Positions 49,870-58,107 of a DNA stretch of 64,000 bases are shown in pieces. The translations under genes were made by a program, and so were the position numbers. Location of the stretch: positions 620,001 through 684,000 of the forward strand of contig NZ_FMIB01000002.1 of the NCBI RefSeq assembly GCF_900091475.1, given 5' to 3'. The DNA is from Micromonospora chersina (GTDB taxonomy: Bacteria; Actinomycetota; Actinomycetes; Mycobacteriales; Micromonosporaceae). A model generated the notes under the pieces. That model saw only the letters and a list, made by a program, of their open reading frames with translations, was not told the DNA's origin and did no database searches. Every line of letters begins with the position of its first letter. The first letter of the stretch is position 1.

Positions 49870-50130
49870 TCACCGCTCCGGGCGGCCCTCCTCGATCTCC
49901 TCCGGCTCGTTCGCCGGGTCCGCGGTGCCGGAGACCGCGTCGACGTCGTAGCCGGCCCGGCTGACCTCCCGGGCGGAACGGCGCTCCTCGGCCGGCAGGT
50001 CGGCGAAGTCGTCGCCGGTGTCGTCGGTGCTGTGCAGTGACTCGCCCGGCGGGCGCAGCGACGCCTCGTACGCGGTCGCGCCGTCGGGCTCGTCGGTGGT
50101 GGCGCGGCCGAAGGACTCTTCACTCGTCAT
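49870..50130 (-). CDS. Small acidic hydrophilic protein, unknown
   Basis: An 86-residue protein rich in Glu, Asp, Ser and Arg with no membrane segment, signal or Cys, probably disordered. A central LPAEERRSAREVSRAGYDVDAVSGTAD segment looks more conserved in character than the ends. Not recognised. Codon use is normal for the region, and it is flanked by a similar small gene on the same strand, separated by 36 bases; the two may form one transcript. Function cannot be stated. Confidence 0.6.
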   Translation of the reverse strand: MTSEESFGRATTDEPDGATAYEASLRPPGESLHSTDDTGDDFADLPAEERRSAREVSRAGYDVDAVSGTADPANEPEEIEEGRPER

Positions 50131-50166
50131 GTGGCACTCCTGCCCGTCCCGTCCGGAGGCAAACGC

Positions 50167-50424
50167 TCAGCGGGCCGCGTCCGGGTGCGTCGGCATCGAG
50201 GAGCCGCCGGAACTGCTGCCCGAGGAGCCGCCGGCCATGCCGGAACCGTCGTCCTCGGTCACCTCGTCCGGTTTCGGCGCACCCGGCTCCGGCGCCGGCA
50301 CGTCGGTGTCCGCCTCGACCTGGACCAGCCGGGCCTGGCCCGCCTCGTCCTCGGCGTGCGCCGGGTCGACCGGCTGCCTGCTCTGCCGTGTCTCGTATTT
50401 CACTGGCCGTGTCTCGGGCTTCAC
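50167..50424 (-). CDS. Small Ser/Gly-rich hydrophilic protein, unknown
   Basis: An 85-residue acidic protein starting MKPETRPVKYETRQSRQP, with a Gly/Ser tract (GGSSGSSSGGSS) near the C-terminus. No domain, signal peptide or Cys. GTG at 50424 has a GGGAGG seven bases upstream, which supports real translation. It sits just upstream of the other small acidic gene on the same strand. Not recognised; low complexity makes homology assignment unsafe. Confidence 0.55.
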   Translation of the reverse strand: MKPETRPVKYETRQSRQPVDPAHAEDEAGQARLVQVEADTDVPAPEPGAPKPDEVTEDDGSGMAGGSSGSSSGGSSMPTHPDAAR

Positions 50425-50517
50425 CGGTCCGCCTCCCGTCCGTCGCGCGGTGACGCCGCCTACCCGGCGCGCCCGACGCGAAACCCTGCCGTTCGGCCGC
50501 GGCGGGCGGGAGTGTCG

Positions 50518-51486
50518 TCAGCGGCGGCGTCGGCCCCCCGAGCGGCCACCGGCCGGGCGCCCGCCCGCCGACCGCCCGCCGGACGACCGCGTGACCCCGG
50601 GGGACCCGGCCGGGGTGACGGTCAGGGACCAGTGCGTCGGGCGGCGCAGGCCCCCGGGCAGGACCGTCCGGTGGTCGCCGCGGGCCGCGTCGAGCTGGGA
50701 CTGGTGCACGAACAGGCAGTCGCCGAGATCGGCGCCGCGCAGGTCCGCGCCGCGCAGGTCCGCCCCGGTCAGGTCGGCGGCGCCGAGGTCCACCCCGCGC
50801 AGGTCCGCGCCGATGAGGCAGGCGCCGCGCAGGTTCGCGCCCGCCAGGTCGGACCGGCGCAGGTCCACGCCGATCAGCGCGGCGCCGCGCCGGTCCGCGC
50901 CGGCCCGGCCGGCCCGCGCCTGCTCGCCGGCCCGCGACAGCAGCCGGTTGACCCGGTCCCGCTGCGCGTCGACGTCGACGGCGAGCAGCTCCTCCGGGGT
51001 GCCGTCGGTGAGCCGTCCGGTCTCGGCGCGGGCGGCGGCCAGCTCGTCCCGCAGCGGCCCGGCCGGGGTCAGCGCCAGGGCCTCGGTCAGATACCAGAGC
51101 AGCTCGTGCAGCTGTCGCATGACTGCGAAGGTGTCGAACATCAGCCGCGCGGTCGCCGGGTCGGCCCGCCAGTCGCGCCCGGCGAAGGTGCCCTGGGCGA
51201 CGTGCTGGCCGGCGCCGAAGCAGTCGAAGACGGTGCAGCCGGGGAAGCCGCGCTGCCGCAGATCCCGGTGGATGCCGCAGCGGGAGTCGGCGCGCAGGTT
51301 CGGGCAGGGCTGCCCGGCGGGCTTGTCGAGGGCGAAGTCGGCGGAGGCGGCGAACGCCGGCGCGACGCAGCAGATCCCGAAGCAGCGCGCGCAGTCGGCG
51401 CGCAGCTCCCGGTCGCCGCCGCCCGCGCCGCGCGCCTCGCCGTGCTGGGCCGCGGGCCCGCGCCGCTGGTCATCCGCCTCGGACAC
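50518..51486 (-). CDS. Cys-cluster domain fused to pentapeptide repeats
   Basis: A 322-residue two-part protein. The N-terminal 90 residues carry eight Cys (32, 35, 39, 40, 61, 70, 84, 89) in the pattern CxxCxxxCC, PC, RC, GC and DC, like the YkgJ-type putative zinc or iron-sulfur cluster domain. A helical part (about 110-190) follows, then about twelve A(D/N)LRG pentapeptide repeats (199-260) that form a right-handed beta-helix, then an Arg/Gly-rich tail. Pentapeptide proteins can mimic DNA and protect gyrase, but that needs a longer helix and dimer interface. Function unknown. Start GTG at 51486. Confidence 0.8.
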   Translation of the reverse strand: MSEADDQRRGPAAQHGEARGAGGGDRELRADCARCFGICCVAPAFAASADFALDKPAGQPCPNLRADSRCGIHRDLRQRGFPGCTVFDCFGAGQHVAQGTFAGRDWRADPATARLMFDTFAVMRQLHELLWYLTEALALTPAGPLRDELAAARAETGRLTDGTPEELLAVDVDAQRDRVNRLLSRAGEQARAGRAGADRRGAALIGVDLRRSDLAGANLRGACLIGADLRGVDLGAADLTGADLRGADLRGADLGDCLFVHQSQLDAARGDHRTVLPGGLRRPTHWSLTVTPAGSPGVTRSSGGRSAGGRPAGGRSGGRRRR

Positions 51487-51666
51487 GCCTCCCGGCCTCC
51501 CGCCCCGTCACCGCCGGCCGCGACCGTCGCGCCCGCCGCCATTCTCCGCCCGGGCCACCCGGTACGGCCGGCGGGGCGCGCGAGTGTGACGGGGCCGCCC
51601 GGTTCCGGCCCGGCGGCGCCGTCGCTCTCCGTATGGTGGCGGTGACCAGGACCGGAGGGCGGAGGG

Positions 51667-52275
51667 ATGGACGACGACGCACGGGAGCAGGCGCTGCTCA
51701 CCGCCCTCACCACCGAGCACTTCGTGCTCCAGACCGGCCGCGGCGCCACGGTCGCCGAGTCGGTGGGCCGCACCACCGTCTTCCTGTCGTTGCTCTCCGC
51801 CGCGCTCATCGGGCTGGGCTTCGTCTCCGGCAACGGCTCGCTGCTCCGGCCGTACCTGGGCGCGGTGCTGCCCACCCTGGTGGTCACCGGGCTGCTCACC
51901 TTCGGCCGGCTGGTGCAGAACATGGTGGAGAACTCCCTGGACCTGCAACGGATGCAGCGGATCCGGGCCTGGTACCACCAGCGGCTCGCCGGCGACCAGG
52001 ACTTCTTCGCCGACGTGATGACGCCCGGTGGGGAGATGCGGTCCGCCTGGACGGCGGTGGGCGCCCGGCCCGGCCGGTGGCAGCTCCTGCTGACCGCCGC
52101 CGCGCTGGTCGGCGCGGTCAACGCGCTGCTGCTCGGCCTGGGCGCCGCCCTGCTGGCCGGGTTGGCCGGCCTGTCGACCGGCCCGGCCGTGCTGGTGGGC
52201 GTGCCGGTCGCGCTGGTGGCCTTCGCGGCGCAACTCGCGTACATCAGCCGGGCCTCGATCTCGATGACCCACTGA
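51667..52275 (+). CDS. Unknown four-helix membrane protein
   Basis: A 202-residue protein with probable membrane helices at about 36-53, 63-80, 136-160 and 165-188. The first two and last two are separated by a cytoplasmic helical loop (about 84-130, QNMVENSLDLQRMQRIRAWYHQRL). It begins with a conserved-looking acidic helix (DDDAREQALLTALTTEHFVLQT). No enzymatic motif is visible, and the family is not recognised. ATG at 51667 follows GGAGGG, and TATGGT near 51632 may be its -10 box. It stands alone between divergent and convergent neighbours. Confidence 0.65.
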   Translation: MDDDAREQALLTALTTEHFVLQTGRGATVAESVGRTTVFLSLLSAALIGLGFVSGNGSLLRPYLGAVLPTLVVTGLLTFGRLVQNMVENSLDLQRMQRIRAWYHQRLAGDQDFFADVMTPGGEMRSAWTAVGARPGRWQLLLTAAALVGAVNALLLGLGAALLAGLAGLSTGPAVLVGVPVALVAFAAQLAYISRASISMTH

Positions 52276-52320
52276 CCGGGGCGCGGCGCCCGCACACGGC
52301 GGGCGCCGCCCGGGTCCGGC

Positions 52321-52731
52321 TCAGAAGTCGAACAGCGCGTCGGTGCCCCGGCGCAGCTCGCACCGGTTGTCGAAGGTGCGGGTGTACGCGACCGGCCGGT
52401 CCTGCCAGAAGCCCACGGCCCGGGCGGTGACCGGGGCGTACTCGCGGGTGCACGGGCCGGGCCGCACGTCGAGAGCGTCGAGGTGGCCGTCGACGCGGGC
52501 GACGAGCCGGCACGCGGTCGCCGGGTCGGGGTGCAGCCCGCCCGCGGGGCCGCAGACCAGCAGCGTGGCGCGCGGGTCGTCGCCGCCGCCCTCGACGGTG
52601 AGCAGCAGCGCCGAGGGGGTCTCCGGACCGGGGCGCGGCGCCGCGCCGGCCGCCGCCGGTGCGGCCGTCGCGGCGAGGCCGCCGAGCGCGGCGGCCAGGG
52701 CCAGGGCGGCGGTACGTCGGGCGAAGGGCAT
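52321..52731 (-). CDS. Secreted subtilisin inhibitor-like (SSI) protein with Arg at P1
   Basis: A 136-residue protease inhibitor with a signal peptide of about 30 residues. The SSI pattern is clear: SALLLTVEGG, then four Cys (60, 74, 94, 124) forming two disulfides, GPCTREYAPVTARAVGFWQ and TRTFDNRCEL. In SSI the reactive (P1) residue is two after the third Cys; here it is Arg96, which predicts inhibition of trypsin-like proteases rather than subtilisin. The preferred ATG at 52731 has GGAAGGA upstream. Such inhibitors often control the producer's own secreted proteases. Confidence 0.87.
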   Translation of the reverse strand: MPFARRTAALALAAALGGLAATAAPAAAGAAPRPGPETPSALLLTVEGGGDDPRATLLVCGPAGGLHPDPATACRLVARVDGHLDALDVRPGPCTREYAPVTARAVGFWQDRPVAYTRTFDNRCELRRGTDALFDF

Positions 52732-53138
52732 CTGTCGTCCTTCCGTCGGGGCCCCGGGTCGGGGCCGGGTGTCGGCCCGGGCGTCGTGCGACCGGGCCGA
52801 CGAGAACCCTAGGTGGACGGTGTGAACGCGAAGCGTCACGAAGTGTTACACCGCCCGGCCTCCTCCGACGGCGGGTGTGACATCGGCCCCGGGAAATGAC
52901 CGATCGGTTGACAACCGGGTTCGGACCTTGCGGAAAACCATTGCGGAACTGTCGGGGGAATGGCCGAACGGATGACAACCGAAGCCGTCCGTTATTGCGA
53001 CGACGCTTTCCCTAAACCGTATCGTTGTCGATTCCTGACAACCGATCCGACCGTTACCGTAACGATTCGAAGTGCTGTTGATGTGCGGTTTACCGTCGAG
53101 TGGCAGGACGTTTCTCGTCGCCGTCGGGAGGACTCCTC
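52732..53138. promoter_or_regulatory. A+T-rich regulatory region of the peptide-importer operon
   Basis: This 407-base gap is clearly less G+C-rich than its surroundings. TGACAACCG occurs three times (52909-52917, 52973-52981, 53036-53044), spaced 64 and 63 bases; the first lies in the near-palindrome CGGTTG-A-CAACCG and overlaps a TTGACA box. CGTTAC-C-GTAACG (53052-53064) is a perfect inverted repeat. These look like operator and promoter elements for the downstream operon. A 60-residue frame here has no recognisable features. Confidence 0.6.
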
Positions 53139-54170
53139 ATGAGCGACCTGTCCCACCCACCGTCGTTGACCGCACCCGGCGATCCGGCCACGCCGGACCC
53201 CGCCGTCAGCGCCACCGCCCCGCCCGGCGACGACCGCCGGGAGATCGTCGGCCGATCGCCCAACCAGCTCGCCTGGCTGCGTCTCAAGCGCGACCGGACG
53301 GCCCGGGTCAGCGCCTTGACGCTGGCCGCCGCCGGCCTCGTGGCGCTCGGCGCGCCGCTGCTCGGCCGGCTCACCGGAATCGACCCCACCGACAAGTTCG
53401 TCGGCCGCCTCAACGATTTCGGAATGCCGATCGGCTACGCCGGCGGCATCAGCGCCGACCACTGGCTCGGGCTCGAACCCGGCAGCGGCCGGGACATCCT
53501 GCTCCAGTTGGTGTACGGCCTGCGCACCTCATTGTTCATTGCCTTCGCCTCGGCCCTGCTGGCGTCGTTCATCGGGGTCGCGGTCGGCGTGCTGGCCGGC
53601 TGGGCGCGGGGCTGGCTGGACAGCGCGGTCAACTGGTTGATCGACCTCACCCTGGCGTTTCCGTTCCTCATTTTCGCCCTCGCCGTGATCCCGATCCTTC
53701 AGGACCGCTTCTACACCGAGCGGGAGGCGCCGCCGCCGGCCTTCCGGGTCGCCCTGATCATCGCCACCTTCGGCCTGTTCAGCTGGACCTACACGGCGCG
53801 GCTGGTCCGCGGCCAGGTGATCTCGCTGCGCGAGCGGGAGTTCGTCGAGGCCGCCCGAGCCGCCGGCGCGGGCACCGGGCACCTGCTGTTCCGCCAGCTG
53901 CTGCCGAACATCTGGGCGCCGATCCTGGTCACCGTCTCGCTGAACGTGCCGCAGTTCATCGCCATCGAGGCGGCGCTGGCCTTCGTCAACATCGGCGTCA
54001 CCGAACCCACGCCCGACCTCGGCCGCATGATCTACAACAGCATCGGCTACGTCGCGAGCGACCCCTGGTACACCCTGTTCCCCGGGTTGACGATCTTCCT
54101 GCTGGTCCTGGCGTTCAACCTCCTCGGTGACGCGCTGCGCGACTCGCTGGATCCCCGGTCCACCCGGTAA
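53139..54170 (+). CDS. Peptide ABC transporter permease (DppC/OppC type)
   Basis: A 343-residue inner-membrane subunit with an extended cytoplasmic N-terminus, the OppC N-terminal helix near 65-85, five more helices and the EAA loop (REREFVEAARAAGAG). The C-terminal LGDALRDSLDPR is a family signature. ATG at 53139 follows GGGAGGA. It is unusual that this permease comes before the binding protein and OppB-type permease, but all parts of the importer are present in five consecutive genes. Confidence 0.9.
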   Translation: MSDLSHPPSLTAPGDPATPDPAVSATAPPGDDRREIVGRSPNQLAWLRLKRDRTARVSALTLAAAGLVALGAPLLGRLTGIDPTDKFVGRLNDFGMPIGYAGGISADHWLGLEPGSGRDILLQLVYGLRTSLFIAFASALLASFIGVAVGVLAGWARGWLDSAVNWLIDLTLAFPFLIFALAVIPILQDRFYTEREAPPPAFRVALIIATFGLFSWTYTARLVRGQVISLREREFVEAARAAGAGTGHLLFRQLLPNIWAPILVTVSLNVPQFIAIEAALAFVNIGVTEPTPDLGRMIYNSIGYVASDPWYTLFPGLTIFLLVLAFNLLGDALRDSLDPRSTR

Positions 54171-54188
54171 CCCCACGGCCATCGACAC

Positions 54189-54213
54189 GCCCGGCCGGCG
54201 GGGGCCGCCGGGC
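54189..54213 (+). terminator. Weak hairpin before the peptide-binding-protein gene
   Basis: GCCCGGC (54189-54195) pairs with GCCGGGC (54207-54213) across an 11-base loop, in the 60-base gap between the DppC gene and the binding-protein gene. Confidence 0.4.
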
Positions 54214-54230
54214 GGGAAGGGAGCACACCC

Positions 54231-55976
54231 GTGCGTACACGAACCCGGACACTGACCGGTGTCCTGGCCGCGGCGGCGCTCGTCGCCGCCGGTTGCAGCC
54301 CCACCACCGACGGCGGAGGCGGCGGCGACGAGAAGGCGAAGACCCAGACCGGCTCGATCTCCTACGAGGCGGCCGACAACCAGGGGCCGGCGAAGGCGGT
54401 CGACGGCGCCAAGGCCGGCGGCACGCTCACCGTCATGCAGAACACCGACTTCGAGCACCTCGACCCGGCCCGCAACTACGTCAACACCCAGCAGGTGACC
54501 GGCGGGCTGCTCTACCGGGCGCTCAACGGCTACAAGGAGGACGGCAGCGGCAGGCTGCTGCTCGTCGGCGACCTGGCCACCAACCCCGGCAAGGACGTCA
54601 ACAACGACTGCAAGGTCTGGGAGTTCACCCTGCGCGACGGGGTGAAGTACGAGGACGGTTCCGCGGTGACCAGCAAGGACGTCGCGTACGGCGTGGCCCG
54701 CTCGTTCGCCGCGAACCTCAACGAGGGGCCGCACTACATCCAGCAGTGGCTCTACCCGGACGGCGCGTACAACGCCACCTACAAGGGACCCTACGACGGT
54801 GGCAGGGCGACGCCGGACGGCGTCGAGACGCCCGACGACCGGACCATCCGGTTCACCTTCCCGCAGCCGCACTGCGACCTGCCGTACGCGGCCGCGCTGC
54901 CCACCACCGCCCCGGTGCCCGCCGCCAAGGACACCCGGGCCAACTACGACCTGCGGCCGTTCTCGTCCGGCCCGTACAAGGTGAAGTCGTACGAGCGGGA
55001 CGTGGCGCTGGAGCTGGACCGCAACCCCAACTGGGACCCGAAGACCGACCCGATCCGCAACGCGTACCCGGACGCCATCCGGGTCACCTTCGGCCTGGAG
55101 CAGGCGCAGATCGCCGAGCGGCTGGTCGCCGACGCACCGGCCGACCAGGCGGCGCTGAGCTGGACCGACGTGCCGCCGGCCGTCCTGCCCCGGACCACCG
55201 CCGCCGGGGTGGCCGATCGGGTGGTCAAGGGCCCGACCCAGTACACGTGGGTGCTCAGCATCAACACCCAGCGGGTCACCGACCTGACCGTCCGCCGCGC
55301 GTTGAACTACGCCGTGGACAAGGACGCGGCGCTGAAGGCGATCGGCGGGCAGGCCGCCGGCAGCCCGGCCACCACGCTGATGTCGCCGACCACGGCCGGC
55401 TGGCAGAAGTACGACGTGTTCAACGCCCCGGTCACCGGGGACAAGGCAAAGGTCACCGAGCTGCTGGCCGGGAAGAAGCCGAAGCTGGTGCTCGCCCACT
55501 CCAACACCGAGCTGCGCACCCAGCAGGCCGAGGCGATCCGGAAGAACCTCACCGACATGGGCTTCGACATCGTCATGAAGCCGATCGACAGCACCAGCTA
55601 CTACGACGAGATCGGCCGCAGGAACAACCCGTACGACCTCTACCTCAGCGGCTGGGGCTCGGACTGGCCGACCGGCTCCACCGTCATCCCGCCGGTCTAC
55701 GACGGCCGGGAGATCGTCGACGAGGGCAACAACAACGTCTCGTACCTCAACGAGCCGTCGGTCAGCGCGGAGGTCGACCGGGTGCGCAAGCTGCCCGCCG
55801 CCCAGCAGGACGCCGGCTGGATGGCCCTGGACGAGAAGATCATGCGGGAGTACGCCCCGGTCGTGCCCTGCTACTACGACGCCACATACGAGCTGCACGG
55901 CTCGAAGGTCGGCAACGCGTTCCTCAGCGACGCCTTCGGCATCATCTCGCTCAACGGCATCCACGTGAAGCAGTGA
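54231..55976 (+). CDS. Peptide ABC transporter substrate-binding lipoprotein (family 5)
   Basis: A 581-residue family 5 binding protein. A signal peptide with lipobox Cys22 (VAAGC) anchors it outside the membrane. The mature part starts GGTLTVMQNTDFEHLDPARNYV and contains the usual EFTLRDGVKYEDGSAVTSKDVAYG segment, SGPYKVKSYE, and RRALNYAVDKDA. Ligands of this family include oligopeptides, nickel and glycans. GTG at 54231 follows GGGAAGGGAG. A strong 13-bp hairpin follows the stop, as after the sugar-binding protein at 17 kb. Confidence 0.92.
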   Translation: MRTRTRTLTGVLAAAALVAAGCSPTTDGGGGGDEKAKTQTGSISYEAADNQGPAKAVDGAKAGGTLTVMQNTDFEHLDPARNYVNTQQVTGGLLYRALNGYKEDGSGRLLLVGDLATNPGKDVNNDCKVWEFTLRDGVKYEDGSAVTSKDVAYGVARSFAANLNEGPHYIQQWLYPDGAYNATYKGPYDGGRATPDGVETPDDRTIRFTFPQPHCDLPYAAALPTTAPVPAAKDTRANYDLRPFSSGPYKVKSYERDVALELDRNPNWDPKTDPIRNAYPDAIRVTFGLEQAQIAERLVADAPADQAALSWTDVPPAVLPRTTAAGVADRVVKGPTQYTWVLSINTQRVTDLTVRRALNYAVDKDAALKAIGGQAAGSPATTLMSPTTAGWQKYDVFNAPVTGDKAKVTELLAGKKPKLVLAHSNTELRTQQAEAIRKNLTDMGFDIVMKPIDSTSYYDEIGRRNNPYDLYLSGWGSDWPTGSTVIPPVYDGREIVDEGNNNVSYLNEPSVSAEVDRVRKLPAAQQDAGWMALDEKIMREYAPVVPCYYDATYELHGSKVGNAFLSDAFGIISLNGIHVKQ

Positions 55977-55983
55977 CCGTCCC

Positions 55984-56014
55984 GTGGGGGCGGTCCACGC
56001 CGGACCGCCCCCAC
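55984..56014 (+). terminator. Strong intercistronic hairpin after the peptide-binding protein
   Basis: The 13-base arms 55984-55996 and 56002-56014 pair perfectly around a five-base loop, starting eight bases after the stop and 25 bases before the next gene. It probably lowers expression of the following permease and ATPases. Confidence 0.75.
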
Positions 56015-56038
56015 CCGTCCACCGGGGGAGGTGCTCCC

Positions 56039-57028
56039 GTGCTCCGATTCGTCGTCCGGCGGCTGCTCGTCGCCGCGGTCACCCTCGCCGTGATCAGCCT
56101 CGTCACCTTCGGTCTCTTCTTCGCGGTGCCGAGCAGCCCGGCCAAGGTGATGTGCGGCAAGAACTGCACCGCCGCGGACATCGCCCAGGTCGAGCGGCGG
56201 CTCGGCATCGACCAGCCGCTGCCGCGCCAGTACACGGAATTCGTCAAGGGCGTCTTCGTCGGCCGCACGTACGGCGAGGGAGACTTCCGCCAGGACTGCC
56301 CCGCGCCCTGCCTGGGCTACTCGTTCCGCAACAACCAGCCGGTCACCACGATCATCGTCCAGCGGGCCCCGGTGACCTTCAGCATCGTCCTCGGCGGCGC
56401 GGTGCTGTGGCTGACCCTGGGCGTCTCGCTGGGCATGGTGTCGGCGTTGCGCCGGGGCACCGCCCTCGACCGGGCCGCCATCGGGGTCACCCTGGCCGGC
56501 GCGTCCATGCAGGTCTACTTCTTCGGCCTGATCCTGCTCTACCTGCTGGTCTACGCCACCGGGCTGCTGCCGTTCCCCAGCTACACCCCGTTGACCGAGA
56601 ACCCGGTCCGCTGGGCGGTGGGGCTGCTGCTGCCCTGGATGACGCTCGGCTTCCTCAACTCGGCGCTCTACGCCCGGCTGGCCCGGGCCCAGATGCTGGA
56701 GACCCTGTCGGAGGACTTCGTCCGGACCGCCCGGGCGAAGGGACTGTCCGCGCGGCAGGTGCACACCCGGCACGCGCTGCGCGCCGCGGTGACGCCGATC
56801 GTCACGATCGCCGGCCTGGACATCGGCACCAGCCTCGGCGGCACCTTCATCACCGAGACGATCTTCGGCCTCCAGGGGCTGGGCAAGGCCACCGTGGAGG
56901 CGGTGCAGTTCCTCAACCTGCCGGTGGTCATGGCGACCGTGCTGCTGGCGGCGGTGTTCATCGTGGTCGCCAACATCGTTGTCGACGTGCTCTACGCGGT
57001 CATCGACCCGCGGGTCCGGCTGAGCTGA
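56039..57028 (+). CDS. Peptide ABC transporter permease (DppB/OppB type)
   Basis: A 329-residue permease beginning FVVRRLLVAAVTLAVISLVTF, with six helices, a long first external loop containing two Cys pairs (KVMCGKNC, DCPAPC), and the EAA-type loop (SEDFVRTARAKGLSARQVHTRHALR). The C-terminal segment NIVVDVLYAVIDPRVR is typical. The Cys-rich loop is longer than usual. GTG at 56039 follows GGGGGAGG. It pairs with the DppC-type permease upstream of the binding protein. Confidence 0.9.
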   Translation: MLRFVVRRLLVAAVTLAVISLVTFGLFFAVPSSPAKVMCGKNCTAADIAQVERRLGIDQPLPRQYTEFVKGVFVGRTYGEGDFRQDCPAPCLGYSFRNNQPVTTIIVQRAPVTFSIVLGGAVLWLTLGVSLGMVSALRRGTALDRAAIGVTLAGASMQVYFFGLILLYLLVYATGLLPFPSYTPLTENPVRWAVGLLLPWMTLGFLNSALYARLARAQMLETLSEDFVRTARAKGLSARQVHTRHALRAAVTPIVTIAGLDIGTSLGGTFITETIFGLQGLGKATVEAVQFLNLPVVMATVLLAAVFIVVANIVVDVLYAVIDPRVRLS

Positions 57029-57042
57029 CGGGAGGTATCGAC

Positions 57043-58107
57043 ATGGTGGAGCTTCCGGCGCCACGTCCGGGGGGAGGGCCCTATCTCCAGGTCAGGGACC
57101 TGCGGGTGCGGTTCGACACCGAGGACGGCGTGGTTCGCGCGGTGGACGGGGTGTCGTTCTCGGTGGAGCGGGGTCGGACCCTGGGGATCGTGGGGGAGTC
57201 GGGGTCGGGTAAGAGCGTGACGTCGCTGGCGATCCTGGGTCTGCACAACGCCAAACGGGCCGCCATCACCGGGGAGATCTCGGTGGGTGGTCGTCAGGTG
57301 GTGGGGCTGCCGGAGGAGGAGGTGCGGCGGCTGCGGGGCCGGGACATGGCGATGATCTTCCAGGATCCGCTGTCGGCGCTGCACCCGTACTACACGGTGG
57401 GGAAGCAGATCGCGGAGGCGTACCGGGTGCACCACCCGCGGGCGGGGAAGCGGGAGGCGCGGACCCGGGCGGTGGACATGTTGGGTCGGGTGGGGATTCC
57501 GCAGCCGGGGAAGCGGTTCGATCAGTATCCGCACGAGTTCTCCGGGGGTATGCGGCAGCGGGCGATGATCGCGATGGCGCTGGTGAACGATCCGGATCTG
57601 TTGATCGCCGATGAGCCGACCACGGCGTTGGATGTGACGGTGCAGGCGCAGATCCTGGATCTGCTCAGCGATCTCCAGGCGGAGTTCCGGTCGGCGATCA
57701 TCCTGATCACCCACGACCTGGGCGTGGTCAGCCAGGTGGCTGATGACGTGCTGGTGATGTACGGGGGTCGGGCGGTCGAGCACGGGAGTGTGGAGCAGGT
57801 GTTGCGGCGGCCGCAGCATCCGTACACGTGGGGGTTGTTGTCGAGTGTGCCGTCGTTGCACGGTGACGCCGACGCGGACCTGATCCCGATCAAGGGCAAC
57901 CCGCCGTCGTTGATCAATCTGCCGTCGGGGTGCGCGTTCCACCCCCGCTGCCGGTACGCCGGCCGCAACGGTGACCGCTCCCGCACCGAGGTGCCCGACC
58001 TGCTTCCGGCGACCGAGCGCGGGCACCTGGTCGCCTGTCACCTGCCGGAGGCCGCCCGCCAGCGCCTCTACCGTGACGAGATCGCCCAGGTGGGGGTGGC
58101 CCGATGA
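57043..58107 (+). CDS. Peptide ABC transporter ATP-binding protein (DppD type)
   Basis: A 354-residue ATPase: Walker [10 protein letters not shown]-loop [10 protein letters not shown], signature FSGGMRQR, Walker [13 protein letters not shown], and the switch His in ITHD. The C-terminal oligopeptide-ABC domain has the Cys-rich segment [11 protein letters not shown], which may bind an iron-sulfur cluster in related proteins. ATG at 57043 follows GGGAGG. From about 57110 to 57940 codons end mostly in G (GGG, GTG, TTG), unlike the C-ending codons around, which may reflect mosaic origin. It overlaps the next ATPase by ATGA. Confidence 0.92.
   Translation: MVELPAPRPGGGPYLQVRDLRVRFDTEDGVVRAVDGVSFSVERGRTLGIVGESGSGKSVTSLAILGLHNAKRAAITGEISVGGRQVVGLPEEEVRRLRGRDMAMIFQDPLSALHPYYTVGKQIAEAYRVHHPRAGKREARTRAVDMLGRVGIPQPGKRFDQYPHEFSGGMRQRAMIAMALVNDPDLLIADEPTTALDVTVQAQILDLLSDLQAEFRSAIILITHDLGVVSQVADDVLVMYGGRAVEHGSVEQVLRRPQHPYTWGLLSSVPSLHGDADADLIPIKGNPPSLINLPSGCAFHPRCRYAGRNGDRSRTEVPDLLPATERGHLVACHLPEAARQRLYRDEIAQVGVAR

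Noticed and set aside
52960..53142. A 60-codon frame in the A+T-rich control region
   Set aside because: No ribosome-binding site, no recognisable motif, and it contains operator repeats; it overlaps the permease start.
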